A DNA stretch of 64,000 nt from Pseudomonas fortuita (GCF_026898135.2 NZ_CP114035.2:1963501-2027500), one strand, 5' to 3'; counted from the first letter of the stretch, positions 44,701 through 53,504 are shown. Numbers and translations are program-made. The notes: generated by a model not told the origin, from the letters alone.

Positions 44701-46212
44701 ACAGGTCAGCGCCTGTCGCTGAGTGGCCTGCAGCTCAGCAGTTTGCCGGAGCTGCCGCCTGTCATTGACTTCCACCGTGTAACCAGCCTGCGGTTGTACG
44801 AGTCGGCGGTCGATGTGGTGCCAGTGAACTTCTTGCGCCCGTTTACCACGCTGAGCGAGTTGGACATGAGTTTCAACCGGCTGCGCAACATTCCGCTCGG
44901 GATCGCTCACCTGCCGCAACTCCAGCGCTTGCGCCTGGCGCATAACCAGATCCGTCTCGACGCGCAGGCGGTCGAGGTCTTGCAGGCACTGCCTGGCTTG
45001 TCCCATCTTGACTTGAGCTACAACCGGCTGGAACACCTCTACCTGAACCTCAACCATTTTTCGGCAATGACTCACTTGAACCTGCGGCACTGCCGGCTGG
45101 CGACCTGGCCCGACCACATCGAGCTGTGCGGCCTTTTGGTGCGCTGTGACCTGAGCGACAATCAGCTACGGGAACTACCGGAGGCGGTGTTGGCCATGCC
45201 TCATGCCTGGCGCCGGGCGCTTGTCGTCGACCGTAACCCCCTGACAGGGGTCCAGTTGCAACGGTTGTTCGCGCTGGATCCCATCGAGGAACACGGACAT
45301 TTGCCAGAGTCGATGGCCCGTGTCGACTTGCTTCATGCACGCGCCTTGTGGCTGCAGCATGTCGCCGATAACGACCGAATGGCGTGCGCAGCGCTGTGGG
45401 ACGGCCTGTTGGCCGACCCGGACAGCGTAGGCTTTTTCCGTATTTTAGCGTGGCTGGAGCATACGGCTGATTATGACCCGGCAGCCACCGGAGGCGGCCG
45501 GGAAGCACTTGCGCGTGAAGTATGGGCCGCGCTGCGGGCCATGGAGGGCAGTCCGGGGTTGCGGATACGGGTTTTTGAAGAGTGCAATCAGCCTGTTTCC
45601 TGCTCGGACATGGTCATCGATCGTTTCAGTCACGTGAATATTCGGGTCTTGCTGGCCCAGGCTGAAACCGATGCGCTAGACCTGACGAAACGGGGACAGT
45701 TGATGGCATTCGGCCGGCAGCTGTTTCGGCTTGATCAGGTTTGGCAGGAGGCCAGCCGAGCGATATTGCGCCAGGGCGGCGCGGGTGAACAGGTGGGGCG
45801 CTCGGCCTTGTCACTGGCATACCGTGTACGCCTGCGCGAACGTCTGGGTTTGCCCGGTCAGCCGCGGGCGATGCGCTACCCGGACTCTGCCGGGTTGAGC
45901 GACCAGCACGTCAATAGTGTTGCCGCAGCTGTCCTCGCCAGTGAAGACTTCGAGGCGCTGACTCAAAGCCTGGCGAGTCGCCTGTTCTGGCAAACCTGCC
46001 TTCGTGAGCAGCACCGGGCGCTGTTCGAGGCACTCAGAGCCGACTATCTGCAGCGCAGGGCGGACTTGCGCATTGTGCAGCCACCCATTGCGGCCGAACA
46101 ACTGCGTTCTCAGCTTGCTGATCTGGATGAGCAGGAACTGCGCGATACACAGCGATTGCTGACAGGGCTGACCGAGTCTTACCTGCACAGCCTGGGCCGG
46201 GGTGCCAGCTGA
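41719..46212 (+). CDS. LRR protein with NEL-type E3 ubiquitin ligase domain and N-terminal DUF6543-like region
   Basis: A 1497-residue protein, GC and codon use like its neighbours. The first half resembles Pseudomonas dermonecrotic-toxin-type DUF6543 proteins, with a hydrophobic stretch at about 378-395 (NLAGLFIPVVGALLLG). Residues about 1001-1161 form leucine-rich repeats (LRLYESAVDVVPVNFL, LSELDMSFNRLRNIP, LQRLRLAHNQIRLD, LSHLDLSYNRLEHL, VRCDLSDNQLRELP). The last 300 residues match the NEL fold of IpaH/SspH ligases (FFRILAWLEHTADYDP, EVWAALRAMEGSPGLRIRVF), with the catalytic CxD motif at Cys1295 (SCSDMV). It would transfer ubiquitin inside a eukaryotic host cell. No T3SS genes or signal peptide are seen. 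Confidence 0.85.
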   Translation: MTSSTSNAIISHEQATDDFIAARLPDWLKRASQAQIGALRASLNAHHASQARLRGLTLTLEPLQVFAEKHLLGVLVKPLPTGMTLAALEWLQVSPRFGTMPGTLQQTYHYSATRQDGLLRLMGNFGPDESFYQGTGLVSPGRDAVLTGTPEQLVATCRALDVGQLYQAELQRTFNATTEGILAQDKRSGLALAAQVATLKGDIDEQVQQALTKMVEGGGAHADTGLHAYPGLLEVLGQRVADGLFIRLRDSVGQDRGVVLYLPSDPVQALRRFDSTQAMNTAMVAALQEKAYRDYFMQLISLRHRASIAGRLHARLEDAQPDLALEGATESGDLFAALAAQQLQRVKDDARLLLVPTADADAAAARARHAAWHGAGLDLLNLAGLFIPVVGALLLGQLVAQTLGEVFEGVKDWTRGHQHEALEHMLGVAETVAATALTAASVSFLRSTFVDGLQPVNVGGRRGLLCSDDITAYESNPGTIALRDDGLYGDESRRWMRRGQRYYEVQRSEPEAPYRLRHPGASNGYGPLVLHNGERGWRLLRDQPQRWNDVRSMLDSLWPQHPAIDAQQAAQVLRVAGVDTEELRGVLVENRPAPVNLRETLRRFEAHARIESFFTRLASYSLATQDSALLEWCQAQSASTDSDTLLRQRAALQGPLLEHLSTPPAADDRLLTLVKRDFAGLPEAYAQALVAQASEGDRLLTTSSGRVTLGLAEKARSLLRLARLNRTLEGLYLPGSYCNETGQLAFALLQGELASRAGVPPETLSLELRDSAPDGRLLKAIGTAVDPLVRRIVVHKDGCFHLYDGLGRGLPFGAGDPASLYETLAAVLAPEHCAALGMAHGDVGSQLRQRLLARLPATHQGVAELLQWPTQVQWLNPGRRLPDGRVGYLLNGRTGADSRSFAARVRERLRQLYPGLDEVQLDQEQALLANGPRPVYERLVELEDDHDQLIRHLNRWCSAELNEGRQILRRQVVGAILRAWRLQGHWIYNDAGTPTGQRLSLSGLQLSSLPELPPVIDFHRVTSLRLYESAVDVVPVNFLRPFTTLSELDMSFNRLRNIPLGIAHLPQLQRLRLAHNQIRLDAQAVEVLQALPGLSHLDLSYNRLEHLYLNLNHFSAMTHLNLRHCRLATWPDHIELCGLLVRCDLSDNQLRELPEAVLAMPHAWRRALVVDRNPLTGVQLQRLFALDPIEEHGHLPESMARVDLLHARALWLQHVADNDRMACAALWDGLLADPDSVGFFRILAWLEHTADYDPAATGGGREALAREVWAALRAMEGSPGLRIRVFEECNQPVSCSDMVIDRFSHVNIRVLLAQAETDALDLTKRGQLMAFGRQLFRLDQVWQEASRAILRQGGAGEQVGRSALSLAYRVRLRERLGLPGQPRAMRYPDSAGLSDQHVNSVAAAVLASEDFEALTQSLASRLFWQTCLREQHRALFEALRADYLQRRADLRIVQPPIAAEQLRSQLADLDEQELRDTQRLLTGLTESYLHSLGRGAS

Positions 46213-46335
46213 CCTGCAAGGCGGCCAAACCAGTCATCCAGATTGACAGCTTTGGCCATTGCCGCGGGGCTTGAGCGGCGCGAACATCGTCGGACCGATG
46301 GTTAACACCAAAAACAAGAAACCAGGAGTCCGACG

Positions 46336-47982
46336 ATGCGCGATTACACCGAGGCTGCTCGTGCGTTCGACCACGCTCAGGCTGCCAGTGCGGCGCTGCA
46401 TGGCGACCTCGAAGCCCTCAATGCCTGTGTTGAATGCTGTGATCGCCATGCCGGTGACGGCAAGCTGGCGCTAATCTACGAAGACCGCACTGGCAACACA
46501 GCACGGTACAGTTTTGACCAGCTCAAGGCGCAGTCTGCCCGATTTGCCAATGTGCTCAAAACCCAAGGCGTGGGTCCAGGTGACCGGGTGGCTGGTTTGA
46601 TGCCGCGCACTCCCGAGCTTCTTGTCACCATCCTCGCCACCTGGCGCCTGGGCGCGGTGTACCAGCCTTTGTTCACTGCCTTCGGCCCCAAGGCTATCGA
46701 GCACCGCCTTGAGCAGTCGCATGCCCGCGTAGTCGTTACCGACAGCCTCAACCGTAGCAAGCTGGACGATGTGCATGCCTGCCCGACCATCATCACAGTC
46801 AATGCCCGCGTCGGCGAGCTGGACTTCCAGCAGTGTCTGGAGCGTGCCGCGAACGACTGTGATCCGGTAATGCGCGCGGGTAGCGACCCGTTCTTGCTGA
46901 TGTTCACGTCAGGCACCACCGGCCCGGCGAAACCGTTGGAGGTGCCGCTGCGGGCCATCGTAGCGTTTAAGGGTTACATGCGCGACGCCATCGGCCTGCG
47001 CAGCGAAGACAACTTCTGGAACCTGGCAGACCCGGGCTGGGCCTACGGCCTTTATTACGCGGTCACAGGCCCATTGTCGCTGGGCCATGCAACCACGTTC
47101 TACGATGGCCCGTTCAGCGTCGAAAGCTGCGCGCGGGTGATCGACAAGCTGGGTATCACCAACCTGGCAGGCTCGCCCACCGCCTACCGCATGTTGATTG
47201 CAGCCGGCAGTGCTTTCTCGGCGCCGGTCAAGGGCCGCCTGCGCGTGGTCAGCAGTGCAGGTGAGCCGCTCAATCCAGAGGTGATCCGCTGGTTCGCCAA
47301 TGAGCTGGGCGTGACCATCCACGACCATTATGGCCAGACCGAACTGGGTATGGTGCTGTGCAACCATCACGGTCTGTCACACCCTGTGCACCTGGGGTCT
47401 GCAGGCTTCGCTATCCCCGGCCATCGCATTGTGGTGCTGGACGAGCAAGCTAACGAACTGCCGGCCGGTCAACCGGGCATCCTTGCCGTCGACCGCGAGC
47501 AATCGCCACTTTGCTGGTTCGGTGGCTACCACGGTTTGCCGACCAAGGCGTTCATCGGCAAGTACTACCTCAGTGGCGACACTGTAGAGCTCAACGCGGA
47601 TGGCAGCATCAGTTTCGTTGGCCGCAGCGATGATGTGATTACCACTTCCGGTTACCGCGTCGGGCCGTTCGACGTCGAAAGCGCGTTGATCGAGCACCCC
47701 GCGGTGGTGGAGGCCGCCGTCATCGGCAAGCCGGACCCGGAACGTACCGAGCTGATCAAGGCTTTCGTGGTGCTGACTGAAGGCGTCGGCGGTTGTGCCG
47801 AGCTGGAAGAAGCGCTGCGTCAGCATGTACGCCAGCGCCTGTATGCCCATGCTTACCCCCGCGAAATCGAATTCGTCAGCGAGCTGCCCAAGACCCCGAG
47901 CGGCAAGCTGCAACGCTTCATCCTGCGCAACCAGGAAGTCGCCAAACAACAAGCGCAACAGGCCACCCCTGCCAGCGCCTGA
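46336..47982 (+). CDS. Short/medium-chain acyl-CoA synthetase (AMP-binding)
   Basis: A 548-residue ANL-family ligase that activates a carboxylic acid with ATP and CoA. The P-loop TSGTTGPAK is at residues 191-199, the adenylation motif [16 protein letters not shown] follows near residue 330, then [21 protein letters not shown], the hinge [15 protein letters not shown], and Lys in [10 protein letters not shown] at the C-terminus. The layout is that of ACSM/acetyl-like synthetases for short or branched acids. ATG 46336 follows AGGAG. It leads four beta-oxidation genes with 11-14-nt gaps, so it supplies their substrate. Confidence 0.87.
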   Translation: MRDYTEAARAFDHAQAASAALHGDLEALNACVECCDRHAGDGKLALIYEDRTGNTARYSFDQLKAQSARFANVLKTQGVGPGDRVAGLMPRTPELLVTILATWRLGAVYQPLFTAFGPKAIEHRLEQSHARVVVTDSLNRSKLDDVHACPTIITVNARVGELDFQQCLERAANDCDPVMRAGSDPFLLMFTSGTTGPAKPLEVPLRAIVAFKGYMRDAIGLRSEDNFWNLADPGWAYGLYYAVTGPLSLGHATTFYDGPFSVESCARVIDKLGITNLAGSPTAYRMLIAAGSAFSAPVKGRLRVVSSAGEPLNPEVIRWFANELGVTIHDHYGQTELGMVLCNHHGLSHPVHLGSAGFAIPGHRIVVLDEQANELPAGQPGILAVDREQSPLCWFGGYHGLPTKAFIGKYYLSGDTVELNADGSISFVGRSDDVITTSGYRVGPFDVESALIEHPAVVEAAVIGKPDPERTELIKAFVVLTEGVGGCAELEEALRQHVRQRLYAHAYPREIEFVSELPKTPSGKLQRFILRNQEVAKQQAQQATPASA

Positions 47983-47995
47983 AAGGAAACCGATC

Positions 47996-48763
47996 ATGCA
48001 GATAGCCAATAAACACTTCATTGTCAGCGGCGCCGCCTCCGGGTTGGGTGCTGCCACTGCGCAGATGCTGGTCGAGGCCGGCGCCAAGGTCATGCTGGTC
48101 GACCTCAATGCCCAGGCCGTCGAGGCCAAGGCCCGTGAGCTGGGTGACAACGCCCGCTTCGCCGTGGCCGACATCAGCGACGAGCAGGCTGCGCAGGCGG
48201 CCGTCGACGCAGCCGTCAGTGCCTTCGGCAGCTTGCATGGCCTTGTCAATTGTGCCGGCATCGTCGGTGCCGAGAAGGTGCTGGGCAAACAGGGGCCACA
48301 TGGCCTGGCCAGCTTCGCCAAGGTCATCAACGTCAACCTGATCGGCAGCTTCAATTTGCTGCGCCTGGCTGCTGCAGCCATGGCTGAAGGGGCTGCCGAT
48401 GAGGCCGGCGAGCGTGGCGTGATCATCAATACCGCCTCCATCGCTGCCTATGACGGCCAGATCGGTCAGGCGGCCTACGCTGCCTCCAAGGGTGCCATTG
48501 CCAGCCTTACCTTGCCGACTGCGCGCGAACTGGCACGTTTCGGCATCCGCGTGATGACCATCGCTCCGGGCATCTTCGAAACGCCGATGATGGCTGGCAT
48601 GACCGAGGAAGTGCGTGCTTCGCTGGCTGCCGGCGTGCCGTTCCCGCCACGCTTGGGGCGCCCTCAGGAATACGCTGCGCTGGCCCGTCACATCATCGAG
48701 AACAGCATGCTCAACGGCGAGGTGATCCGCCTCGACGGTGCACTGCGCATGGCTGCCAAGTAA
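47996..48763 (+). CDS. 3-hydroxyacyl-CoA dehydrogenase, SDR type II (HSD10-like)
   Basis: A 255-residue classical SDR. The Rossmann motif [14 protein letters not shown] near the N-terminus, [13 protein letters not shown], and the catalytic Tyr161-x3-Lys165 ([12 protein letters not shown]) are intact. The sequence follows human HSD17B10 / 2-methyl-3-hydroxybutyryl-CoA dehydrogenase ([36 protein letters not shown]). It catalyses NAD-dependent oxidation of short or 2-methyl-branched 3-hydroxyacyl-CoA. It is second in the operon, 13 nt after the ligase, with AAGGAAA upstream of its ATG. In P. putida KT2440 the equivalent is, from memory, called fadB2x. Confidence 0.88.
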   Translation: MQIANKHFIVSGAASGLGAATAQMLVEAGAKVMLVDLNAQAVEAKARELGDNARFAVADISDEQAAQAAVDAAVSAFGSLHGLVNCAGIVGAEKVLGKQGPHGLASFAKVINVNLIGSFNLLRLAAAAMAEGAADEAGERGVIINTASIAAYDGQIGQAAYAASKGAIASLTLPTARELARFGIRVMTIAPGIFETPMMAGMTEEVRASLAAGVPFPPRLGRPQEYAALARHIIENSMLNGEVIRLDGALRMAAK

Positions 48764-48774
48764 GGAGAGCGAAC

Positions 48775-49968
48775 ATGACCCTCGCCAATGATCCGATTGT
48801 TATCGTCAGCGCCGTGCGCACGCCCATGGGCGGCCTGCAGGGCGACCTGAAAAGCCTGACTGCGCCACAACTGGGCAGTGCGGCCATTCGTGGTGCCGTG
48901 GAACGTGCCGGCATCGATGCTGCCAGTGTCGAGCAAGTGCTGTTCGGCTGCGTGCTGCCGGCTGGCCTTGGCCAGGCGCCGGCACGCCAGGCTGCACTGG
49001 GTGCCGGGCTGGACAAGCACACCACCTGTACCACCCTGAACAAGATGTGCGGTTCGGGCATGCAGGCCGCGATCATGGCCCATGACCTGCTGCTGGCCGG
49101 CACCGCAGACGTGGTGGTGGCAGGTGGCATGGAAAGCATGACCAACGCCCCGTACCTGCTGGACAAAGCCCGTGGCGGCTACCGCATGGGCCATGGCAGG
49201 GTCATCGACCACATGTTCATGGACGGCCTGGAAGACGCTTATGACAAAGGCCGCCTGATGGGCACCTTCGCCGAAGATTGCGCCCAGGCCAACGGCTTCA
49301 GCCGCGAAGCCCAGGACCAGTTCGCCATCGCCTCGCTTACCCGTGCCCAGGACGCGATCAGCAGTGGCCGCTTTGCCGCCGAAATCGTGCCGGTGGAAGT
49401 CACCGAGGGCAAGGAAAAGCGCGTCATCAAGGACGACGAGCAGCCGCCCAAGGCGCGCCTGGACAAGATCCCGCAGCTCAAGCCTGCCTTCCGTGAAGGG
49501 GGTACGGTGACCGCAGCCAACGCCAGTTCGATTTCCGACGGTGCCGCGGCGCTGGTGCTGATGCGGCGCTCCGAAGCTGACAAGCGCGGCCTCAAGCCAT
49601 TGGCAGTGATCCATGGCCACGCGGCCTTCGCCGACACCCCGGCGCTGTTCCCGACCGCGCCGATCGGGGCTATCGACAAACTGATGAAACGCACCGGCTG
49701 GAACCTGGCCGACGTCGACCTGTTCGAGATTAACGAGGCCTTCGCCGTGGTCACCTTGGCGGCCATGAAACACCTTGACCTGCCCCATGACAAGGTCAAC
49801 ATCCATGGCGGCGCCTGCGCCCTTGGCCACCCCATCGGCGCCTCCGGCGCACGCATCCTGGTGACCTTGCTGTCGGCCCTTCGCCAGAACAACCTGCGCC
49901 GCGGCGTGGCGGCCATTTGCATTGGCGGCGGCGAGGCCACGGCCATGGCTGTCGAATGCCTGTACTGA
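48775..49968 (+). CDS. Acetyl-CoA C-acyltransferase (thiolase)
   Basis: A 397-residue thiolase. The nucleophile Cys92 lies in LNKMCGSGMQAA, the general-base His352 in GGACALGHPIGASG, and the second Cys382 in AAICIGGGEATAM. NEAFAV is also present. It performs the last step of beta-oxidation, splitting 3-ketoacyl-CoA (or 2-methylacetoacetyl-CoA) into acetyl-CoA and a shorter acyl-CoA. It lies third in the operon, 11 nt after the SDR gene. Its equivalent in KT2440 is, from memory, fadAx. Confidence 0.9.
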   Translation: MTLANDPIVIVSAVRTPMGGLQGDLKSLTAPQLGSAAIRGAVERAGIDAASVEQVLFGCVLPAGLGQAPARQAALGAGLDKHTTCTTLNKMCGSGMQAAIMAHDLLLAGTADVVVAGGMESMTNAPYLLDKARGGYRMGHGRVIDHMFMDGLEDAYDKGRLMGTFAEDCAQANGFSREAQDQFAIASLTRAQDAISSGRFAAEIVPVEVTEGKEKRVIKDDEQPPKARLDKIPQLKPAFREGGTVTAANASSISDGAAALVLMRRSEADKRGLKPLAVIHGHAAFADTPALFPTAPIGAIDKLMKRTGWNLADVDLFEINEAFAVVTLAAMKHLDLPHDKVNIHGGACALGHPIGASGARILVTLLSALRQNNLRRGVAAICIGGGEATAMAVECLY

Positions 49969-49976
49969 GGTGAACC

Positions 49977-51104
49977 ATGCTGGTAACTGACGAGCAACAA
50001 CAGATCGCCGACGCGGTACGCGCCTTTGCCCAGGAACGGCTGAAACCTTTTGCCGAGCAGTGGGACAAGGAACACCGCTTCCCCAAGGAGGCCATCGAAG
50101 AGATGGCGGAGCTGGGCCTTTTCGGCATGCTGGTCCCGGAGCAGTGGGGCGGCAGTGACACCGGTTACGTGGCCTACGCCATGGCCCTGGAAGAAATCGC
50201 CGCTGGCGATGGTGCCTGCTCGACCATCATGAGCGTGCACAATTCGGTGGGCTGTGTACCCATCCTGCGGTTTGGCAGCGAGCAGCAGAAGGCGCAGTTC
50301 CTCACCCCCCTGGCAACTGGCGCGATGCTGGGTGCCTTTGCCCTCACCGAACCGCAGGCTGGCTCCGATGCCAGCAGCCTGAAGGCCCGTGCGCGTCTGG
50401 ACGGTGACCACTATGTGCTCAATGGCAGCAAGCAGTTCATCACCTCCGGGCAGAACGCCGGGGTTGTGATCGTGTTTGCCGTGACGGATCCGGAGGCTGG
50501 CAAGCGTGGGATCAGCGCATTCATCGTGCCCACCGATTCACCGGGCTACCAGGTAGCACGGGTCGAGGACAAGCTCGGCCAGCACGCGTCCGACACCTGC
50601 CAGATTGTCTTCGACAACGTGCAGGTGCCGGTGGCCAACCGCCTGGGCGCAGAAGGCGAGGGCTACAAGATTGCCCTGGCCAACCTTGAAGGCGGGCGCA
50701 TCGGTATTGCCTCGCAGGCCGTGGGCATGGCCCGTGCCGCGTTCGAAGTGGCGCGTGACTACGCCAAGGAGCGGCAAAGCTTTGGCAAGGCGCTGATCGA
50801 GCACCAGGCCGTGGCCTTCCGCCTGGCCGACATGGCGACGAAAATTGCCGTGGCCCGGCAGATGGTGCTGCACGCCGCCGCCCTGCGTGACGCCGGGCGC
50901 CCGGCGCTGGTGGAAGCGTCGATGGCCAAGCTGTTTGCCTCGGAAATGGCCGAAAAGGTCTGTTCGGATGCCTTGCAGACCCTGGGCGGTTATGGCTATC
51001 TGAGTGACTTCCCGCTGGAGCGGATCTACCGCGACGTTCGGGTTTGCCAGATCTACGAAGGCACCAGCGACATTCAGCGCATGGTCATTGCGCGCAATCT
51101 TTGA
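49977..51104 (+). CDS. Acyl-CoA dehydrogenase, short/branched-chain type
   Basis: A 375-residue FAD enzyme with the three-domain ACAD fold. FAD-contact motifs are [17 protein letters not shown] and [19 protein letters not shown]; the catalytic Glu361 is in [15 protein letters not shown], the position typical of short-chain and 2-methyl-branched-chain enzymes. It introduces the alpha-beta double bond into the acyl-CoA. Starts 8 nt after the thiolase stop, with the GAGGTGAAC ribosome site overlapping that stop. Chain-length preference is inferred from the operon. Confidence 0.9.
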   Translation: MLVTDEQQQIADAVRAFAQERLKPFAEQWDKEHRFPKEAIEEMAELGLFGMLVPEQWGGSDTGYVAYAMALEEIAAGDGACSTIMSVHNSVGCVPILRFGSEQQKAQFLTPLATGAMLGAFALTEPQAGSDASSLKARARLDGDHYVLNGSKQFITSGQNAGVVIVFAVTDPEAGKRGISAFIVPTDSPGYQVARVEDKLGQHASDTCQIVFDNVQVPVANRLGAEGEGYKIALANLEGGRIGIASQAVGMARAAFEVARDYAKERQSFGKALIEHQAVAFRLADMATKIAVARQMVLHAAALRDAGRPALVEASMAKLFASEMAEKVCSDALQTLGGYGYLSDFPLERIYRDVRVCQIYEGTSDIQRMVIARNL

Positions 51105-51117
51105 AGGAGCAGACTGC

Positions 51118-51891
51118 ATGGCATTCGAAACCATCCTGTTGGACATTCACGGCAAGGTCGGCCTGATTACCCTCAACCGCCCGCAGGCGCTGAACGCGCT
51201 GAACGCGCAGATTGTTGGTGAGATCAACCAGGCTCTGGACCAGCTTGAGCGTGACCCGAACATCGGTTGCGTGGTGCTGACAGGCTCGGCCAAGGCCTTT
51301 GCCGCTGGCGCCGACATCAAGGAAATGGCTGAACTGCAATACCCGCAGATCTACGTCGATGACCTATTCAGCGATGCCGACCGCATTGCCAACCGACGCA
51401 AGCCGATCATTGCAGCAGTGTCCGGCTTTGCCCTGGGCGGCGGCTGCGAGTTGGCCATGATGTGTGACTTTATCCTCGCGGCGGACAACGCCAAATTTGG
51501 TCAACCGGAAATCAACCTAGGGGTGCTGCCCGGCATGGGCGGGACCCAGCGGCTCACCCGTGCGGTGGGCAAGGCCAAGGCCATGGAACTGTGCCTGACC
51601 GGGCGCCTGATGGGGGCTGAGGAGGCCGAGCGTGCTGGCCTGGTGGCGCGCATTGTGCCGCAGGCGGAGTTGGTCGAAGAGGCGCTGAAAGTGGCGGCGA
51701 CCATTGCCAGCAAGTCGATTCCGGTGAGCATGATGGTCAAGGAGAGCGTCAATCGCGCGTTCGAAGTTACCCTCAGCGAGGGTGTGCGCTTTGAGCGTCG
51801 GGTGTTCCATGCGGCCTTCTCTACCGAAGACCAGAAAGAAGGCATGGCCGCATTCATCGCCAAGCGCGAGGCGCAGTTCAAGGATCGTTGA
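51118..51891 (+). CDS. Enoyl-CoA hydratase
   Basis: A 257-residue crotonase. Oxyanion-hole segments [11 protein letters not shown] and [15 protein letters not shown], and the two catalytic glutamates (GGGCELAMM and [13 protein letters not shown]), are present. It hydrates the enoyl-CoA made by the preceding dehydrogenase to the 3-hydroxyacyl-CoA used by the SDR. The start is ATG 51118 with AAGGAGC. It is the last of the five-gene operon; together the genes turn a free short-chain or branched acid into acetyl-CoA plus a shorter acyl-CoA. Confidence 0.92.
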   Translation: MAFETILLDIHGKVGLITLNRPQALNALNAQIVGEINQALDQLERDPNIGCVVLTGSAKAFAAGADIKEMAELQYPQIYVDDLFSDADRIANRRKPIIAAVSGFALGGGCELAMMCDFILAADNAKFGQPEINLGVLPGMGGTQRLTRAVGKAKAMELCLTGRLMGAEEAERAGLVARIVPQAELVEEALKVAATIASKSIPVSMMVKESVNRAFEVTLSEGVRFERRVFHAAFSTEDQKEGMAAFIAKREAQFKDR

Positions 51892-51906
51892 TTAGACTCG
51901 GTTCGT

Positions 51907-51930
51907 GCCGTTGCCGTTGCCGTTGCCGTT
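51907..51930 (+). repeat. Hexanucleotide repeat (GCCGTT)x4
   Basis: Four perfect copies of GCCGTT, 16 nt after the enoyl-CoA hydratase stop, followed by GTTTTTGCTT. A T-rich microsatellite next to the large palindromic element. Confidence 0.85.
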
Positions 51931-51972
51931 GTTTTTGCTTCTAAGCGCGCGGTAGTTCAGGCGACGCAGATT

Positions 51973-52445
51973 GCGACTTCAGGAGGCCGAGCGCAGGGCT
52001 TGCGTAGGGAGGTGACGGGCATGGATGCCCGTCAAGCGCTGGGCCCCAGGATGGGGCCTGCAGCGCGGTCCTCCCGGGAGCAAGCCCGGAGCGAGGGGAC
52101 CCCGGAGCGAAGCGCAGGGGCCGGATGATGGGAGCGGACGGCTTTGGTTACTTTGGCCAAGACCAAAGTAACCCGCCGGAAGGGCGGAAAGGTGACTCAG
52201 CGCCACCTGCGCGAACGAATGTCTGCACTGTGTTAAGGCCCGCATCGCAAGAAGCTAAAAAGCGGATATGGCTGTTTTGGTGCATCGAACAGTCCGTTTG
52301 CGATGGTGACGCTGACTCACCTTTTCGCCCTTACGGCGAGTCACTTTTTGTCAGACGCGACAAAAAGTAAAAAAACGCTGCGCTCCCATCATCCGGCCCC
52401 TGCGCTGCGCTCCGGGGTTCCCTCACTCCGGCCTCCTGAAGTCGC
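51973..52445. repeat. 473-bp nested palindromic element
   Basis: The ends are a perfect 16-bp inverted repeat (GCGACTTCAGGAGGCC at 51973-51988; complement at 52430-52445). Inside are imperfect 44-48-nt arms (52093-52136 and 52381-52428) and 29-nt arms with 26 matches (52174-52202 and 52310-52338). It also holds an 11-bp hairpin GGTTACTTTGG/CCAAAGTAACC (52146-52173) and a 10-bp hairpin ACTTTTTGTC/GACAAAAAGT (52343-52368). No open frame is convincing. I recall near-identical copies in many Pseudomonas genomes. It has no transposase and resembles a non-autonomous (MITE-like) or structural repeat. Confidence 0.8.
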
Positions 52446-52446
52446 G

Positions 52447-52470
52447 AAGAGCAAGATCAAGAGCAAGATC
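52447..52470 (+). repeat. 12-bp direct repeat pair flanking the palindromic element
   Basis: AAGAGCAAGATC twice in perfect tandem, immediately after the right end of the palindromic element. With the GCCGTT array on the left, the element is bracketed by short tandem repeats. The remaining stretch to 52726 holds the dksA-like promoter; nothing else is recognisable. Confidence 0.7.
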
Positions 52471-52726
52471 GAAAGCCGGCGACACGGCCGCAGCCAGAAA
52501 TACTGTTTACTACTGGCTATGCAGCAGACCTGGGGTGCCGACCGGCGGATTGTAAGCACTGGAAGCAAATTTGCACCCGATTGCAGTTGCTCCACGCGAC
52601 GTGGCGCCTTAGACTGCCGCCCCCTGTAAAAGAGTGCCGGTTGGCGCTTGAAAATTTCCGCTGCCGATGCCAAGGCGTCGACGGCACCCGAATCGCCCCA
52701 ATGCACATTTTTTCATAGAGAAATCG

Positions 52727-53131
52727 ATGACCAAGGAACAGTTGCTGGCCATGTCGGCCGATGACTACATGAACGCTGACCAGCTGGCTTTCTTCACTGG
52801 CCTGCTGCAGTCGATGAAAGTCGAAACCCATGAACGCATCGAGCTCAGCCGTGCCACCATCGAAGGCCTGGACACTCCTTCGGACCCCGCCGATGTGGCT
52901 TCGGTCGAAGAAGAGCGTAGCTGGCTGGTCAATGCCATCGACCGCGACCAGCGCTTGTTGCCCCAGCTGGAAATGGCCCTGGATCGTATCTCCGACGAGA
53001 GCTTCGGCTGGTGCGATGACAGCGGTGAGCCCATTGGCCTGAAGCGCCTGCTGATCAGCCCGACCACCAAGTACTGCATCGAAGCCCAGGAGCGCCACGA
53101 GCAGCTCGACCGTCACCAGCGCCAGGTATAA
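52727..53131 (+). CDS. DksA paralogue with degenerate zinc finger (DksA2-like)
   Basis: A 134-residue TraR/DksA-family protein. The opening DDYMNADQLAFF, a long coiled coil (about 25-90), and a coiled-coil tip with Asp53, Asp56 and Ala58 (DPADVAS) match the DxxDxA tip by which DksA reaches the RNA polymerase secondary channel. In the C-terminal finger only two of four zinc cysteines remain: Cys96 and Cys117, with Ser99 and Ala120 in place of the others (CDDS and CIEA). This is the zinc-independent DksA2 type, which can replace DksA under zinc shortage. I see no clear Zur box upstream. It ends in an intrinsic terminator. Confidence 0.83.
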   Translation: MTKEQLLAMSADDYMNADQLAFFTGLLQSMKVETHERIELSRATIEGLDTPSDPADVASVEEERSWLVNAIDRDQRLLPQLEMALDRISDESFGWCDDSGEPIGLKRLLISPTTKYCIEAQERHEQLDRHQRQV

Positions 53132-53147
53132 CCCCGCGCGCGGTGCC

Positions 53148-53177
53148 AGGCCCCACGGAGCGATCCCTGGGGCTTTT
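53148..53177 (+). terminator. Intrinsic terminator after the dksA-like gene
   Basis: Stem GCCCCA.GGA with a GCGA (GNRA) tetraloop, TCC.TGGGGC, then TTTT. It starts 17 nt after the stop codon. Confidence 0.8.
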
Positions 53178-53309
53178 CGCGTTTCTTGCAGGTACCGGTT
53201 TTGTTGCCCAGCGCGTAACACTGCTGTACCGCGAAGCGCTGTTTTCTCCAGGCGGGCAGGCGTATCATGGCTTTATCGTTAGGGTGCTAACTAAATGCCG
53301 GAGGGCAGG

Positions 53310-53504
53310 ATGAATAGCCGGGTCGATGTAGCCGTGATGATAGGTTCGGGTGTGCCAGCCACCTTGCAGGCGCTGGGCAAACGCATCTGCTGGGTGGTGC
53401 TGGTCAATGGCGAGCGCCGGGGCACCGCTTTCGCTACGCGTGAAGAGGCAATAGAGTGTCAGGCTGCCTGGCAGCAGCAACTTGAGAAAGGCCTGGCTGC
53501 CTGA
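53310..53504 (+). CDS. Small hypothetical protein
   Basis: A 64-residue protein of unknown function. ATG 53310 is chosen because GGAGGG lies 5-10 nt upstream; an earlier in-frame ATG at 53295 overlaps that site. The sequence has a short beta-rich part (ICWVVLVNGERRGTAFATRE) and a helical end (EAIECQAAWQQQLEKGL), a pattern seen in small Pseudomonas proteins of the DUF2188-like or unknown type. No signal peptide or membrane segment. Confidence 0.6.
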   Translation: MNSRVDVAVMIGSGVPATLQALGKRICWVVLVNGERRGTAFATREEAIECQAAWQQQLEKGLAA

